This document shows positions 49,212-63,300 of a stretch of 64,000 nucleotides of DNA, piece after piece. The notes under the pieces were generated by a model. The model made no database searches and was not told the origin of the DNA. It saw nothing but the letters and a program-made list of their open reading frames with translations. Origin of the DNA: Chondrilla cf. caribensis (lineage: Eukaryota; Porifera; Demospongiae; Chondrillida; Chondrillidae); assembly GCA_964020155.1 (NCBI GenBank), contig OZ026561.1, forward strand, positions 3,476,369 to 3,540,368. The letters are read 5' to 3'. The position numbers and the translations under genes are program-made. Numbering within the stretch: position 1 is the first letter of the stretch; each line of letters starts with the position of its first letter.

Positions 49212-51512
49212 ATGATAGCAGTGAAGTCAATTGCCGCTTTAACCCTAACGCTCTCACTGGTCAATATGATTCATTCGGGGATTGTTAATATAATTCCGGG
49301 CCGAGGATCACAACCCACATCGGAAACCATCCCAACAACAGGACCAGTACAGGGGTCCAGTGGAAACAATTGTGTTTCTACTTCAGATGAATTGGTTGAT
49401 ATATTTTTGAATGTGTCCCCAAAAGACAAAGTTGCAAATCAACTTGAAAAATCTTGTAAATTCGGAAGGTGTAAGCTGATTGTACTGGTTTATGACAAAG
49501 TGGATAACCTTAACAGTGCCCAGGTCCAGAGTCCAACAATTGTGAGAGACAGCTGTTCCACTATTGAAAACAGTACACGTTACGTCTACTATTATTGGAG
49601 GAATACCATATTTTCCATTATGCCAGCTCCGTTGGTGTTCAGTCTAGGAATGTTACTTTATACCCGAGTCTATGAACTGGATCCAAAGTTGTCACGTTAT
49701 ACTCATGATATGGAGATTTATATTTGCTGGACTCTCCCAACATTATGTGAAAATGACTACGACAAGCAATATCACACTTTGCACCGATTCTCCCTTGAGG
49801 TATGTACGAATATATTAATAATATTATGTAATAGTTGTATCCTGGTGTAGTAAATGATGACCAATTTTACTACAAATATGCACATAGTCCAATACAACAT
49901 AATATGCAATAGAACTGTGTTTACTATTTTCCTGCCTTGTTCTCACACAATTACATCCTAACAATGAAACCTGTCTGGTGACCTGTGCTGTATCACTGAC
50001 CTGTACTCCATAACTTATGTATGTACAGGTTTTCCTTTGATCTACCCCTCAACCAGGATATAAGTAATTATTAATTATAGAAATGGTAATTTTATATACT
50101 CCATCTACAGTGTAATAACTTTATAGTAGAGTGAATACAATGTCATATGTTTGGAACATATAGAATCAGTAATTATTTTTTTAAGATAAGGAATCATGGT
50201 CACTTGCTTGAAGAGTTTGTCTCGCAGTTCTCTGATGTTCAATACACAAGCATTTGCATACATAAAATCTACTACCTACATGATTGGTTTAATGTCCTAT
50301 TGAATTTCCACTTTATTGATATTAACCTTGATCATGATCAAATTGAATGTACATTTATTATTATTATTTCTTGTTATTAACATTTAATACATATTATATA
50401 AATTATGTATTAGCATGATATTATACTTACTTATATTGAACATGTACATTAAATCTGCATGTAACTTCCTATATCATGGGTGTCATTTACAAATGTACTC
50501 TATTTGGTTGTAGGTTATCCAAATGTTTCCACCTGTTCTTCACGATTATGGAAACGATGGCATCCAATTGGCATCCATAGAGTCAAAGCACTCTGGACCG
50601 TACAACAGGGGGAGACGCAAATTTGAATACCTGACACCTTTTACTGGGATTACTGCTAGTCTGATGGCTATTTCGTTACTGTATTGGTGGAGCAGGTCGT
50701 ATGTAGACTTCAATATGGTTGCCAGGATATCGCAAACCAAGTTTCTCAAGGCAATTCTGGTCTCTTTTATGATGAATGCGTGGGTGTTTACCATACACTG
50801 TTTCCTTACAATTTACAGAGTCTTCCACTACTATGATGTATACCTGGCTGAAAAGCAACCACTTCTTTATGAAAGTTTCCTACCTTACGTCCACACTGGC
50901 TACTACATGCTCATATCGGCAGGAGCCATATTTCTCTTACAAGTGCCATGTGTAGTTTTGTATGTAAAGAAATCTCCTCTCAAGGATGTGTTCACTGGTT
51001 ATGGTATCAACCGCAGTAAACAAAGCTTATGCAAACAGTGGTTATCCTTTTTGTCCACCGTTCTTGGTTTTCTTGGAATTGTTTACATGGTTCAAATGGT
51101 AGCCATTTCATTTGTTTACACATCAATGCTTATCCTGGTTGTACCAATTCAAACAGTGGAATATGTGCTATCAATGGTCTCAGTTGCAATCCTGTTGGTG
51201 CTGATAACAGCCTCTGTCCTATTCTCTTGCATAAACTGTTCCATCAAGAGCTGTTGCAGAGATCTTTGCCTCATTGCCACTGTAGCTCTGGCTGGTTTCC
51301 ATGGTTTGTTGTTCTTCTTTTTTCTCGGAAAATACAGTGATAAACACGGTGACAAGAAGCCCTTGAATGTTAATCTAATTGCTACCTCTTTAATCACATC
51401 CTTCCTGATCACCCTGTTGGCCTATGTGACCAGGAAGTGTTTCAAACTACACAATGATAAGGAGCTTGAGGAGAATGCAATGCACTTGCCAGTTGATTAT
51501 GAACCTTTGTAA
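49212..51512 (+). CDS. Orphan multi-pass membrane protein, copy A
   Basis: Two exons, 49212-49799 and 50514-51512, phase 0, 528 residues. The ATG at 49212 is used because it opens a good signal peptide (MIAVKSIAALTLTLSLVN). Residues ~24-130 are extracellular with six or so Cys and N-glycosylation sites (CVSTSDELVDIFLNVSP, SCKFGRCKLIVLVYD). A first membrane segment lies near 132-150, followed by a second Cys-containing loop (CWTLPTLCENDYD). Exon 2 adds about seven more hydrophobic segments (~238-255, 278-298, 326-348, 375-407, 411-435, 447-467, 485-503) separated by SRSYVDFNMVARISQTKF, KKSPLKDVFTGYGINRSKQ and NCSIKSCCRD. I do not recognise the family. A receptor, channel or transporter are all possible. 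It sits in the segmental duplication and has a damaged twin at 56878-59198. Confidence 0.8.
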
Positions 51513-51874
51513 ACAGTGTCGTTTTGTACGTAGGCATACTGTTATTATGGCGAAATAGAGTGAATTTAAGTATGTAATTATAAGTGTATGCTAGCATGTA
51601 AAACAATGTATATATAAGCAGCTAACAGCCATATCACAGTATTTCGTAATTCTATTGTCATTTAATGTATTTATATAATTTTTATTATTAAATTTTAATA
51701 TAGTTATGATTCAAAAATTAATGCAATATGGATGAACAGAAAAATCTTATTTAATATGCATTGATATGATATGATAATAATTGAATATTAAACAATATAA
51801 ACCTGCTGCCACTATGAATAATACTAATATTTATTCATTATGTATACTGTACTCCTGTAAGCTATAGGGAGGTA

Positions 51875-52440
51875 CTGCTATGGTCAGAATTTGACCCTTA
51901 TATAGTACCACAGACACTACTGAGTACACATACAGCCTTCCAAGGTATGGTTTAGACCACATCTTGTAGATCTAGAATTAAAGTGTAGTCCTATAATATT
52001 ATATGTATGACCAGAATTTGACCTCATAGCACCAAACCCATTCAAGTATACACACAACCTTCCATTGAATATATTTTTATTTTTGCAGGTTTGCAAAGTG
52101 TGGTACTATATATGGACACAAATTAACCCCATAAATACCACCACAGACACTACCAAGTACACAACCTTCCAAAGAAGTGTTCTTCTGTGTTGTGCAGCTT
52201 GCATGGAGCCAAAATTGAACCTGTAGCACCACAGACACACCGAGTATACATGTCCTGTATGGAGGTGTTCGGACCATATTATGTTTGCAATTGGTTCGGA
52301 AAGTGTGGTGCTATGACCAGTATTGCACCCCACTGTACAATGGACCCCACCAAGTACACCCTTGCAACCTCCCAATGGGGTGTGTTGACCATAATATTTT
52401 GGTTGCTTCGGACAGTGTGGTGATACAATAACATTATGTT
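51875..52440. repeat. ~100-110 bp degenerate tandem repeat 3' of orphan gene A
   Basis: CTATGGTCAGAATTTGACCC, CACCACAGACACTACYRAGT and ACACAACCTTCCAA recur about five times. One copy follows orphan gene B at about 59650-59740, so the array expanded after the duplication or shrank in B. Confidence 0.7.
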
Positions 52441-52489
52441 ATCAAAATTTCACCCCATATATACCACAACAGCCACTGTTGGGTATGTA

Positions 52490-52852
52490 CTAGTGCTGGG
52501 ACGATTAATTGATTAATGGATTAATCAATTCATTTTCATTTCAAATCTGATTATCGTCAATAGTGCAAGCTAATCGATTAATCACAGGAAGTAATTAAGT
52601 GAATAGAACAGAAAGCCACCCCCACCTTCTTACCCATAGCATTCACTCCATATGGGTTCAATTTTGTAACTGAAAAACAAGAAGGACTCTATGAACTTCA
52701 CTTCACATCTATAGGATGACTACTCAGTCTAATGAAGTGAGAATGGTTTCCGGTTACGCCCACTTAATTACTCCCGGTGATTAACTGATTAATCAATCAG
52801 ATAATATGTACTGATAATCGATTAGAAAATTACAACCGATTCCCAGGACTAG
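52490..52852. mobile_element. CTAGTGCTGGGACGATTAAT element, copy 2
   Basis: Starts CTAGTGCTGGGACGATTAAT and ends ACCGATTCCCAGGACTAG. Shares its inner word order with 32706-33060. Confidence 0.75.
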
Positions 52853-53300
52853 TATCCAGACAACCTCCCAAGAATTGATGTTCAGACTACAATTATTTTG
52901 TAGGTTGAAGTTAAGTGGTATATTCGACCAGTATTCGAGGCTTTACACTCCATGTAGGGACACCACCACGCATACATAGCCTCTCAAAGAGCTGTTTCAA
53001 CACACCCCTGTACACATGTATGGCACATGTATTACATTTTGCATATACATGTATGTGTTAAGTGCATATACATTTGAAAATTTATAATGGTGGTGTGTAG
53101 CATAGTGAGAAATATTGCTTGAAATAAATTGATGAAATTGTGGATATTTCGGATTGTAGCATATATTTCATACAGAATTATAAGTCACCATCCGCCACCA
53201 CCACATTTAAGAACAGAAAATAGGTACATCATTGGTATACATTGCTTTCAATATCTCTGGAATCCAACTCATTCAACACTGCAGTATTCCCAAAATATGA

Positions 53301-53301
<1 letters not shown>

Positions 53302-53373
<72 letters not shown>

Positions 53374-53382
53374 TGTGTGTGT

Positions 53383-53452
<70 letters not shown>

Positions 53453-54480
53453 GTGTTTTGGCTAAAAAGGAAGAAAGGACCAGTGTGCAGATGGACCGGC
53501 CTCCACAAACCGAAACCTCAACACCCTACTGTTTTCCAACATGACAAGACCCTGTACCGTGGGTACCTACTGTGGGAAAGCACACTGAGTGTACCATTAC
53601 TAGTATTCTGAGCACCACACCATACTGTAGGCAGAGATTATGGATGATGTGATTCACTGCAGAATCTGAATGCAGCTCTTGGGAACAATAGAACCTTGCA
53701 TGACATGGTTCTATGGTTCACTGAACTCAACCAGTGTAGTTTCAAGAGTGACGTACATAATCACGTCCTGTACATGTGTTCAACATTGATATTCAACTTA
53801 TCATTTTGATATTCACCTCTTCTTATAATGTTGATGTTCACCTTATCATTTTGATATTCAACTTATCATTTTGATATTCACCTCCTTTTATAATGTTGAT
53901 GCTCACCTTATCATGTCAGTTTTCACTTCATCGTTTTCATATTCATCTCATGTATATAACACACTTACCCCACAACATTGATGTTCAACTTGTCACCTCT
54001 TCATTTATCAGTTGTCATCTTATGCTCATATTTAGGTTATTCCAAAATAGACAACGTGTAGTATGTACAGTACGGGCAGATGTATTATGTACTCATATTG
54101 TGTAGGATAGTATATACATACAGACATACACTCATGGATGTTCATGTGTGTTGTGTACGATAGCACATGCCTACACCATACTCTAGGCAAAGGTTATGGA
54201 TGATGTGATTCACTGCAGAATCTGAATGCAGCTCTTGGGAACAATAGGACCTTGCATGACATGGTTCTATGGTTCACTGAACTCAACCGGTATAGTTTCA
54301 AGAGTGACGTACATAATCACGTCCTGTACGTTTGTGTTCACCTTTAACGTTGATATTCACCTTATCACTTCAGTAATCTCTCATTATTGTGCATCACATG
54401 CACACATACAACCATGGATGTTCATGTGTTGTGTATAGTAGCACATGCAGACATACATTCATGGATGTCCACGTGTTGTG
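53302..54480. repeat. (TG)n plus rearranged copy of the INTS9 intron 18 repeat
   Basis: TG tract 53302-53455, then TTTTGGCTAAAAAGGAAGAA and the rest of the intron 18 repeat, which restarts near 54170 (CACCATACTCTAGGCAAAGG). Confidence 0.8.
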
Positions 54481-54499
54481 TATGTCTGCATGTGCACGC

Positions 54500-54640
<141 letters not shown>

Positions 54641-54694
54641 TACAAACGCATATTACACTCATAAGGCTCCTCTCCACCCCATCCACTACTGCAG

Positions 54695-54754
54695 ATGCTA
54701 AAGGTATCGGATGTGGTAGTGCCCACATCAGATGGAGTAGACATGATAGAAATG
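54695..54754 (+). pseudogene. Stranded duplicate of INTS9 exon 18
   Basis: The 60-bp stretch reads MLKVSDVVVPTSDGVDMIEM against MLKVSDVVVSTSDGVDVIEV in the true exon (46183-46242). Both flanking splice signals are intact (ACTGCAG before, GTGAGTTG after). No exon 17 or exon 19 copy accompanies it, so it cannot encode INTS9 alone. Confidence 0.92.
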
Positions 54755-55790
54755 GTGAGTTGATACAAACAAGTGTACTGAATGGACCACGATAGTCAGT
54801 ACGTACCTATTATGTTTGTAAACCATACATGTTTATGTGATTAGTGTTCAAATATGAATGCTATTGTATTGCTATGATTTTGGCTGAAAAGGAAAAAAGG
54901 GTGTGCAGATGGACCGGCCTCCACAAACCCAACCCTCCACACCCTACTGTATTCCAACATGACAAGACCCTGTACCGTGGGTACCTACTGTGGGAAAACA
55001 CACTGAGTGTACCATTACTAGTTTTCTGAGCACCACACCATACTGTAGGCAGAGGGTATGGATGATGTGATTCACTGCAGAGTCTGAATGCAGCACTTGG
55101 GAACAACAGGACCTTGCATGACATGATTCTATGGTTCACTGAACTCAACCGGTGCAGTTTCAAGAGTGACGTACATGATCACATCCTGTACGTTTGTGTT
55201 CACCTTTAAAACGTTGATATTCACCTCTTCTTATAATGTTGATGTTCACCTTATCATTTTGATATTCAACTTATCATTTTGATATTCACCTCCCCTTATA
55301 ATGTTGATGCTCACCTTATCATGTCAGTTTTCACTTCATTATTATCGTATTCATCTCATGTATATACCACAACATTGATGTTCAACTTGTCACCTCTCTA
55401 TTTGACAGATGTCATCTCATGTTCTTATTTTGGTTATTCAAGAATAGACAACGTGTAGTATGTACAATACGGGCAGATGTATTATGTCCTCATATTGTGT
55501 AGGATAGTATATACATACAGACATACACTCATGGATGTTCATGTGTGTTGTGTACGATAGCACATGCAGACATACACTCATGGATGTTCATGTGTGTACG
55601 ATAGCACACACAGACATACACTCATGGGTGTTCATGTGTGTTGTGTACGATATAATATTATAAGCATATTAGTTATTGCTATAATATTATAATATTAAGT
55701 ATATGTATGTAATACATAATACGCATTTCACTGTGATGAGCATATATGTAGGATTGAATTATAATGTAGCATGCACGTATATCAGGGGTA

Positions 55791-55974
55791 CAGTGATTTT
55801 TTGTTAATCCGCCACCACTTCATCCACAAAACCTTTTAATCTGCCACAATTTCTTCCAAGTGCCAATATAATGTACAAGTACGTACTAATGAATATCCAG
55901 TCAATCCACCAAACTCATTATATTCCACAATACTCTTTGAAAACGAATTGTGGTGGATTAACAAGTATTCACTG
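55791..55974. mobile_element. CAGTGATTTTTTGTTAATCC MITE, unit B
   Basis: Positional twin of 47838-48009, TA-flanked, ending AAGTATTCACTG. Confidence 0.8.
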
Positions 55975-55983
55975 TATTATATA

Positions 55984-56158
55984 CAGTGTAACTTGCTTAG
56001 TAAGTACCTGGGTTAGTACATACTCCTGGTTAGTGAGTACACCTCACTCAGTCCCTAGCTCATGTACACCATGTCAACCAATACTGATAGTAAGTACCTC
56101 TGATGAGAAGTACAGATTTTGTGTGCCCTTCAAGGTACTTACTAAGCAAGTTGGACTG
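55984..56158. mobile_element. CAGTGTAACTTGCTTAGTA MITE, source of the AACCAGGAGTGTGT minisatellite
   Basis: 175 bp, TA-flanked. Left CAGTGTAACTTGCTTAGTAA and right TTACTAAGCAAGTTGGACTG are inverted repeats extending to ~28 bp. Near the left end the minus strand reads ACTAACCAGGAGTATGTACT, the unit expanded at 29876-30546 and 3475-3900. It abuts the previous MITE. Confidence 0.85.
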
Positions 56159-56877
56159 TATATAACACTGTAAAGTTATCAAGATTTCTCCTATATATAC
56201 GTGTGGCTCTTGATCAATTCAACCTACAAAAAAAAATAATGCCATGTCTTATCTTACAGGTAGTTCGTGTCAGAAACATAAAATTTAAATTTAATTAAAT
56301 TAGATAGATACACAACACACATGAATATCCATGAGTTGTTGCATAATTCATATTTTATAATTAAGAAACACCTGGTGTTTTAGTAGTAATGACACAGTGT
56401 TATGTAATACTGTGTGTACCATTTAGTGGTTAAGACATGGGCACGAGGGCATTATGACATAAAATATCGAGTCCCAAAGGTGAGTGTATTTTATATGTCA
56501 TACTGCCGAAGTGTCCATGTCTTAATCAGTATAGCATCCATTGCTAACGCTTCATACTGTTGCTACCACTTTATACTGTTGCTAACGCTTTATATTACAC
56601 ATGTATGTATAATAGTACTGTTTCTATGGTAACGGATGCTATAAATTTATTGTGCAATAGTTATTCATGCATAAATTATCATAATACAGTTGCAATGTAC
56701 CAATGACACCGTATATTCAATACAGTATTGAAACCATCATATTCTGTATTTAAGTCCATGGACGAGATTCAATCAATAGTTACAGGTGTGTCTCAATTTC
56801 AAGGAAATATTGCTGTGTTGGACCAATTGTAATAGTACACGTACCCAGCAGCATTTCAGGGAGAGTAACAGTCAGTG

Positions 56878-59198
56878 ATGATAGCAGTGAAGTCAATCGC
56901 CGCTTTAACCCTAACGCTCTCACTGGTCAATATGATTCATTCGGGGATTGTTAATATAATTCCGGGCCGAGGATCACAACCCACATCGGAAACCATCCCC
57001 ACAACAGGACCAGTACAGGGTTCCGGTGGAAACAATTGTGTTTCTACTTTAGATGAATTGGTTGATATATTTCTGGAGGTGTCCCCAAAAGAAAAATTTG
57101 CGAATCAACTTGAAAAATCTTGTAAATTCGGAGGTTGCCAACTGATTGTGCTGGTTTATGACGTAGTGGATAACTTCAACAGTTCCCAGGTCCAGAGTCC
57201 AACAATTGTGGAAGACAGCTGTCCTGCTATTGAAAACAGTACACATTACATCTACTATTATTGGAGGAACACCATATTTTCCATTATGCCAGCTCCATTG
57301 GTGTTCAGTCTAGGAATGTTGCTTTATACCCGAGTTTATGAATCAGAACCAAAGTTGTCAGATTATGCTCTTGATACTGAGACTTACATTTGCTGGACTC
57401 TCCCAACATTATGTGAAAATGATTACGACAAGCAATATATCACACTTTGCACCAATTCTCCCATGAGGTATGTACGAACATGATAATATTATGTAATAGT
57501 TGTATCCTGATGTAGTAAATGATGTCAAATTTTACTTCAAATGTGCACATTGTCCAACACAACATATTATATTAAATCAAAATGTGCTTACTAATTTCTA
57601 CCTTGTTCTGACACAATTAACCCTAACAATGAAACTTGTCTGGTGACCTGTGCTGTATCACCGACCTGTGCTACAACATGGCTTAAGTTATGTATGGTCA
57701 GGTGTCCCTTTAATCTGCCCCTCAACCACGATACAAGTATATGTAATTATTAATCATAGAAATGGTAATTATGATGCACTTCATCTACAGTGTAAAAACT
57801 TTATAGTAGAGTGTATACATATGTATGAAACATATAGAATAAGTCATTGCATATTAAGATAATAATTATTGAATTACTCGCTTGAAGCACATGTCTTGCA
57901 GCTCCCTATTGTTCAATACACAAGCATTCACATACATAAAATCCATTATCTACATGATTGGTTTAATGTCCTATTGAATCTCCTCTTTATTGAGAATTAT
58001 TATAACCTTGATCATGATCAAATTGAATATACATTTATTATTATTATTATTATTTCTTATTATTAACATTTAATATATATATATATTATATAAATTATGT
58101 GTTAGCATGATATTATACTAACTCAGAATCTGTAACTTCCTACATCATGGGTACTTATGCACATTTAATGTATTCTATATCTTATTGACAATGTAGGTTA
58201 TCCAGATGTTTCCTCCTGTTCTTCACAAGTATGGAAGGGATGCTATCCATGTGGGGTTCATAGAGTCAAAGCACTCTGGACCGTCCAAAAGAGAGAGATT
58301 CTATTATATTAAATACCTGACACCTTTTACTGGGATTACTGCTAGTCTGATGGCTATTTCGTTACTGTATTGGTGGAGCAGGTCGTATGTAGACTTCAAT
58401 ATGGTTGCCAGGATATCGCAAACCAAGTTTCTCAAGGCAATTCTGGTCTCTTTCATGGTGAATGCGTGGGTGTTTACCATATACTGTTTCCTTACAATTT
58501 ACAGAGTCTTCCACTACTATGATGTATACCTGGCTGAAGAACAACCACTTCTTTATGAAAATTTCCTACCTTACGTCCACAATGGTCACTACATGCTCAT
58601 ATCGGTAGGAGCCATATTTCTCTTACAAGTGCCAATTGTAATTTTGTATGTAAAAAAATCACCTCTCAAGGATGTGTTCACTGGTTATGGTATCAACCGC
58701 AGTAAACAAAGCTTATGCAAACAGTGGTTATCCTTTTTGTCAACTGTTCTTGGTTTTCTTGGAATTGTTTACATGGTTCAAATGGTAGCCATTTCGTTTG
58801 TTTACACATCAATGCTCATCCTGGTTGTACCAATTCAAACAGTGGAATATGTGCTATCAATGGTCTCAGTTGCAATCCTGTTGGTACTGATAACAGCCTC
58901 TGCCCTATTCTCTTGCATAAACTGTTCCATCAAGAGCTGTTGCAGAGATCTTTGTCTCATTGCCACTGTAGTTCTGGCTGGTTTCCATGGTTTGCTGATC
59001 TTCATTTGTCTCAACATAAACAGTAATATACCTGGTGACAAGAAGCCCTTGAATGTTAATCTAATTACTACCTCTTTGATCACGTCCTTCCTGATCACCT
59101 TGTTGGCCTATGTGACCAGGAAGTGTTTCAAAATACACAATGGTAAAGAGCTTGAGGAGAATGCAATACACTCACCAGTTGATTACGAACCTTTGTAA
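56878..59198 (+). pseudogene. Orphan multi-pass membrane protein, copy B (2-bp frameshift)
   Basis: Exons equivalent to copy A are 56878-57467 and 58197-59198, with the same signal peptide, extracellular Cys pattern and membrane segments, and long blocks of identical sequence in exon 2. Exon 1 has an extra AT in CAATATATCAC (about 57435-57440) where copy A has CAATATCAC. The reading frame then ends exon 1 as QYITLCTNSPM and joins exon 2 out of frame, meeting TAG about 20 codons on. Exon 2 itself is open for 334 codons. Either this is a young pseudogene, an assembly or sequencing error in a TATAT run, or an unseen splice form restores the frame. Copy-specific amino acid changes elsewhere are modest. 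Confidence 0.75.
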
Positions 59199-60399
59199 AC
59201 AGTGTCGTTTTGTACATGATTGTAGGCATACTGTTATTATGGCAAATTAGAGTGACTTTATGTATGTAATTATAAGTGTATGCTAGCATGTAACACAATG
59301 TATATAAACAGCTAACAGCCATATCACAGTATTTCGTAATACTATTGTCATTTAATGTATTTCATTATAAAATAATATTCTTTATTATTAAATTTTAATA
59401 GCTATGATTCAAAAATAATGTAATATAGATGAACAGAAAAATCATACTTAATAATATTTTATGCACATGCCCAAGGCTATTAAGTCATAATAATAATAAT
59501 ATTATTATAATAATAATATGCATTGATATATAATATGATAATAATATTAAACAATATAAACCTGCTGCCACTATGAATAATATTTATTCATTACGTATAC
59601 TGCTGGCATACATTATGTGTGTACATCCATGCATTCCTGTAAGCTATAGGGAGGTACTGATATGGTCAGAATATGACCCTTATTATATAGTACCACAGAT
59701 ACCACCGAGTACACATACAGCCTTCCAAGGTGTGGTTTTGACCATACCTACCTTTTTTGCGAAATTTGTGAAATTGAGCGATTCCTGAAAGTTTTAATTG
59801 TCCCACGAAATTTTTGTCCATACAGTATCTCGTAGATCTAGAATTAAAGTGTAGTCCTATATAAGACCACAATTAATTTTGACCTCATAGCACCAAACCC
59901 ATTCAAGTATACACACTACCTCATAGCTCATACCTACCATGCTTTTAAAATCTCCAGTATCCAATTCATGCACCACTGTAGTATTACCATAGTATGGCAT
60001 TACATCACCTTACTCATTTCATTAATATATCACCTTATAGCTTGCTTAGTTCATTTATATGCATGTCTCATATAATATTATATAATTTATACATATAATA
60101 TACGTATATACTCAAAGCCACACAATGATATTGTACGTATGCTATACGGTATATGAAATTATTTGGATCATTTATGTAATATTTCTCGTTACAATGCAAA
60201 TTTGCATTAACAATAATATTATTATTAGTAGAGCACTATACCACAATACTGGTGAAATTGATGGTCTGCATGATTTGTAATCTATTGAGCAATAATATAA
60301 CTGACTGAGAAAATTGGGTTGGCAATACAATAATAGCAAATGGACCAAAGAAGATTGAATATGAAATCTCGTGCAACACATTTGAGTTGTGAAAGTGGA
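59199..60399. other. AT-rich region between orphan gene B and the inverted receptor copy 3
   Basis: The left half continues similarity to sequence after orphan gene A (to about 59740). The two genes converge here. No gene or clean element seen in 59750-60399. Confidence 0.55.
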
Positions 60400-63300
60400 T
60401 CACATGGTTTTGTACATGTCATTCTTATCGTCTTTCAACAGCATGTACTCTGTACCTGGTGGAGTGCTGTACCGTGTCATTGGCTGCACCTTGGCTTGCT
60501 TTTTGTGCTGTTTAGTTGACATGGATGACCTGTGTCCATTTCCATGTTGAGTGACAGGTATCCTACCAGTGACGTCATTTGCTACCCAAGTGTCACGTTC
60601 CAATATACAGCGGACATTATCCCATTCTTCATCAAGATCATTGGCTACAAATTCTGTAGTATCCACGCTAGTGGTGCCTGATTGCATCCGCGATATTTCA
60701 ACCTCATCATCATCTGTCTTTTCACAGCAAGCCTTCAAACCAATGTACGTTTGTCGGACAAAATATCCAATCACAATCAAATGTGGGAGGAACAAAGCAA
60801 CGATGGTAAACACCTTGGCAGCAACTTGAGTATTGTGATCTTGTTGACTTGAAACAGCCGTTCTATCAACAAAAATGCTGTACTGGCTTAGAAAAATAAC
60901 AAAGGCTAGATTTGTAAGAACCAGACCATTGATTCTATTCACAGTTTTGTCAGTGAAAGGCTGACAGAAGGAATGTAAACTTGCAAACACGGCAACAAGG
61001 ACAAGTTGTCCGAGGACAAGGTTCATGTAGTCACTTGTGAGTGAATGAACTAGTACAAATGAGAGTCTGTATACAAGGTAAAGAGCTGCAAAGTATCGGG
61101 CATTGTTCTCAAAACATCCTTGAAAAGTGTCAAAGATGTGTTTGAGGTAGGCATTGGAAAGTCCCCTGTTAATCCATGAAAATGGCCGAATGGTGCTAAT
61201 TTTGAGCATTTCTGTCAAGCGAGGAATAAGAGGATAGGAGAAAAGCAAAATAGTGGGAATTAAAACGGTCACAATTGTGAATAGGATAACAGGCACAGCA
61301 TAAGGAGCATGTTGTGGTCCAAACCACTCTATGGATCCATTGTAGAAGAACACTGCTCTTTCAGTTCGTTCACGAAAGGACGCTGTCTGGATAGTCCTTT
61401 TGGAAATGATTTCAGAGAATAGAGCCACCACCCGCATGTATGCTAGAATGAAAAAACTACAAAGACTGTTGATGTAGGAGGAGTTAGTTGTGTTGGGCAT
61501 AGTTGGTCTTGCTCTGCTCAAGTATCGACTTATGCGGGGCAAATATACGTAGAAGCAATGGCAGCATTTACCACGGCGATACAGGTGATGTAGACCTAAA
61601 AGGCACAGGTATACAATCACAGGCCAGAGAACAATAGTGAAATATATAACCATGATGAGTTGTTGAGTTGTCAATCCTTGATATAGACAAGAAAGGTTTA
61701 CAGAGAAAAAGACGGAAAAGAATTTTAAATTCCAAAGATCGGAGAGGAACTGGTTGATATAAAGCAAGGTAGAATACCAGTCTGTTGTGGAATACAAATC
61801 TGTCTGGTATTGATACACGAAAGCAGGAGTTGTTGTCACGACTTGAAAGAAAAGGATAAAAGTGTACAAGAGACCATTCCAACCAGTCAGCAGGTTGACC
61901 TTGAATATAATTAATAGAATAAGCAATATGTTCAGAGGAAGGAATTCCAACGCAAACCAAATAAAGAATGAAGCGATATTGATGTTGGAATCATTACAAG
62001 GTATGCACTCAAAATCATGGCTGTAAGCAAAAGAAATACCATATCCCTCCTCGCACTCCCCACAAAGAACACCTTTACGATGCCTACCACCACATATTGC
62101 TTTGCTGAGAGAGGATTGATTGTAATGATCAGAGCCTTCAAGAAGTGTTGGCGATGGCAAACAGAATCCTTTTGGGCACATACCGGTCTCAACTCCACCT
62201 CCAGATCGATAACCCACCCAAGTGTTCCTTTCTAGCGTGGCAGAGAAATTCACGGAATTACATATCAATCCTGGTAGACTGGGTTCAATACAGATACATT
62301 GGGCATCAGAGTTACGTGAATTGCGCCTCCATCCCGGGGGACATCTGACAATGTCCAACTGAAGTGTAATGCCAAGTATGACATCATCAATGGAGTGCAG
62401 TATAAGCTCTGCTTGAGTGCCAGGTTGACCTGTCACCTGAATCTGTGAATGATTGACAATGTCCAGAGGATATCTGATGGTGTTATTGACAACCAGACCG
62501 TCTAAATCCACAGTAACCTGCTGATGTATATCGTCATAATAAACCAGAGGCAGTTTGATCTGTTCACCTGGAAATGCTACTATATGTGTGGCTGATGCAT
62601 TTACAATGGCACCATCGCCCGATACCTGTAAATCTTGACATTCGGTAATAGTGCAGTTGTAGCTGAATCCTTTCCAGTGGAAAGTCTGGTTTAAATCTGT
62701 CAAACTTCGTTCCACACAGGGAGAAAATGAGTAAACATAGATGGAATGACCACGGTTATATGCCACATTGTTGATAAATTTCAAGGATACTTCATCCCAG
62801 TTGAGTGATGGATGGCCACGCTGAATGGGGCATTGATTTGTATCTAACAATGCTCTGTTTCCAAGGGCGGTGTGAAAAATTGCTCCACCTTGGGTTGCAA
62901 CTATGTTATTTTCAAAAACAAGGGAACTATTCTTGCAAACGTACATTCTTGATGAACCAAACAAACATAATCCTCCACCTCTGAATGCTTTGTTACCTTT
63001 GAACGCAGTGTATGATTCCGATGTAAAGTTTATACGGCCATAAAGGGCTGTGATAGCACTGCCACCATTATCTGTGAACGTATTTGAACCTTCCATTAGC
63101 ACATAAAGAGTACTGACATATACGATGCCTTGTCCGTGGATGAAAGCAACTGACCCCCTTGAAGCATAGTCCAAGCTGTTCTCAAGAACAAGGATGTTTC
63201 TCAAGACTAGAGTAGCACGTTCTGCTGTACGAGAATGTAGATCCATGGCAGCCCCAAGGCGAGCAACATTTCTTTCAAAGGTTGTGTTTTCAATGAGGAA

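Larger units (their letters stand above)
54755..56877. other. Duplicated INTS9 intron 18 material and upstream region of orphan gene B
   Basis: Follows 46243-49211 in order but lacks the stretch equivalent to about 47163-47735 (which contains INTS9 exon 19) and the 48178-48870 inserts. It has its own insert at about 56420-56641, whose first part folds back (TAAGACATGGGCACG against AAGTGTCCATGTCTTA). Confidence 0.7.
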
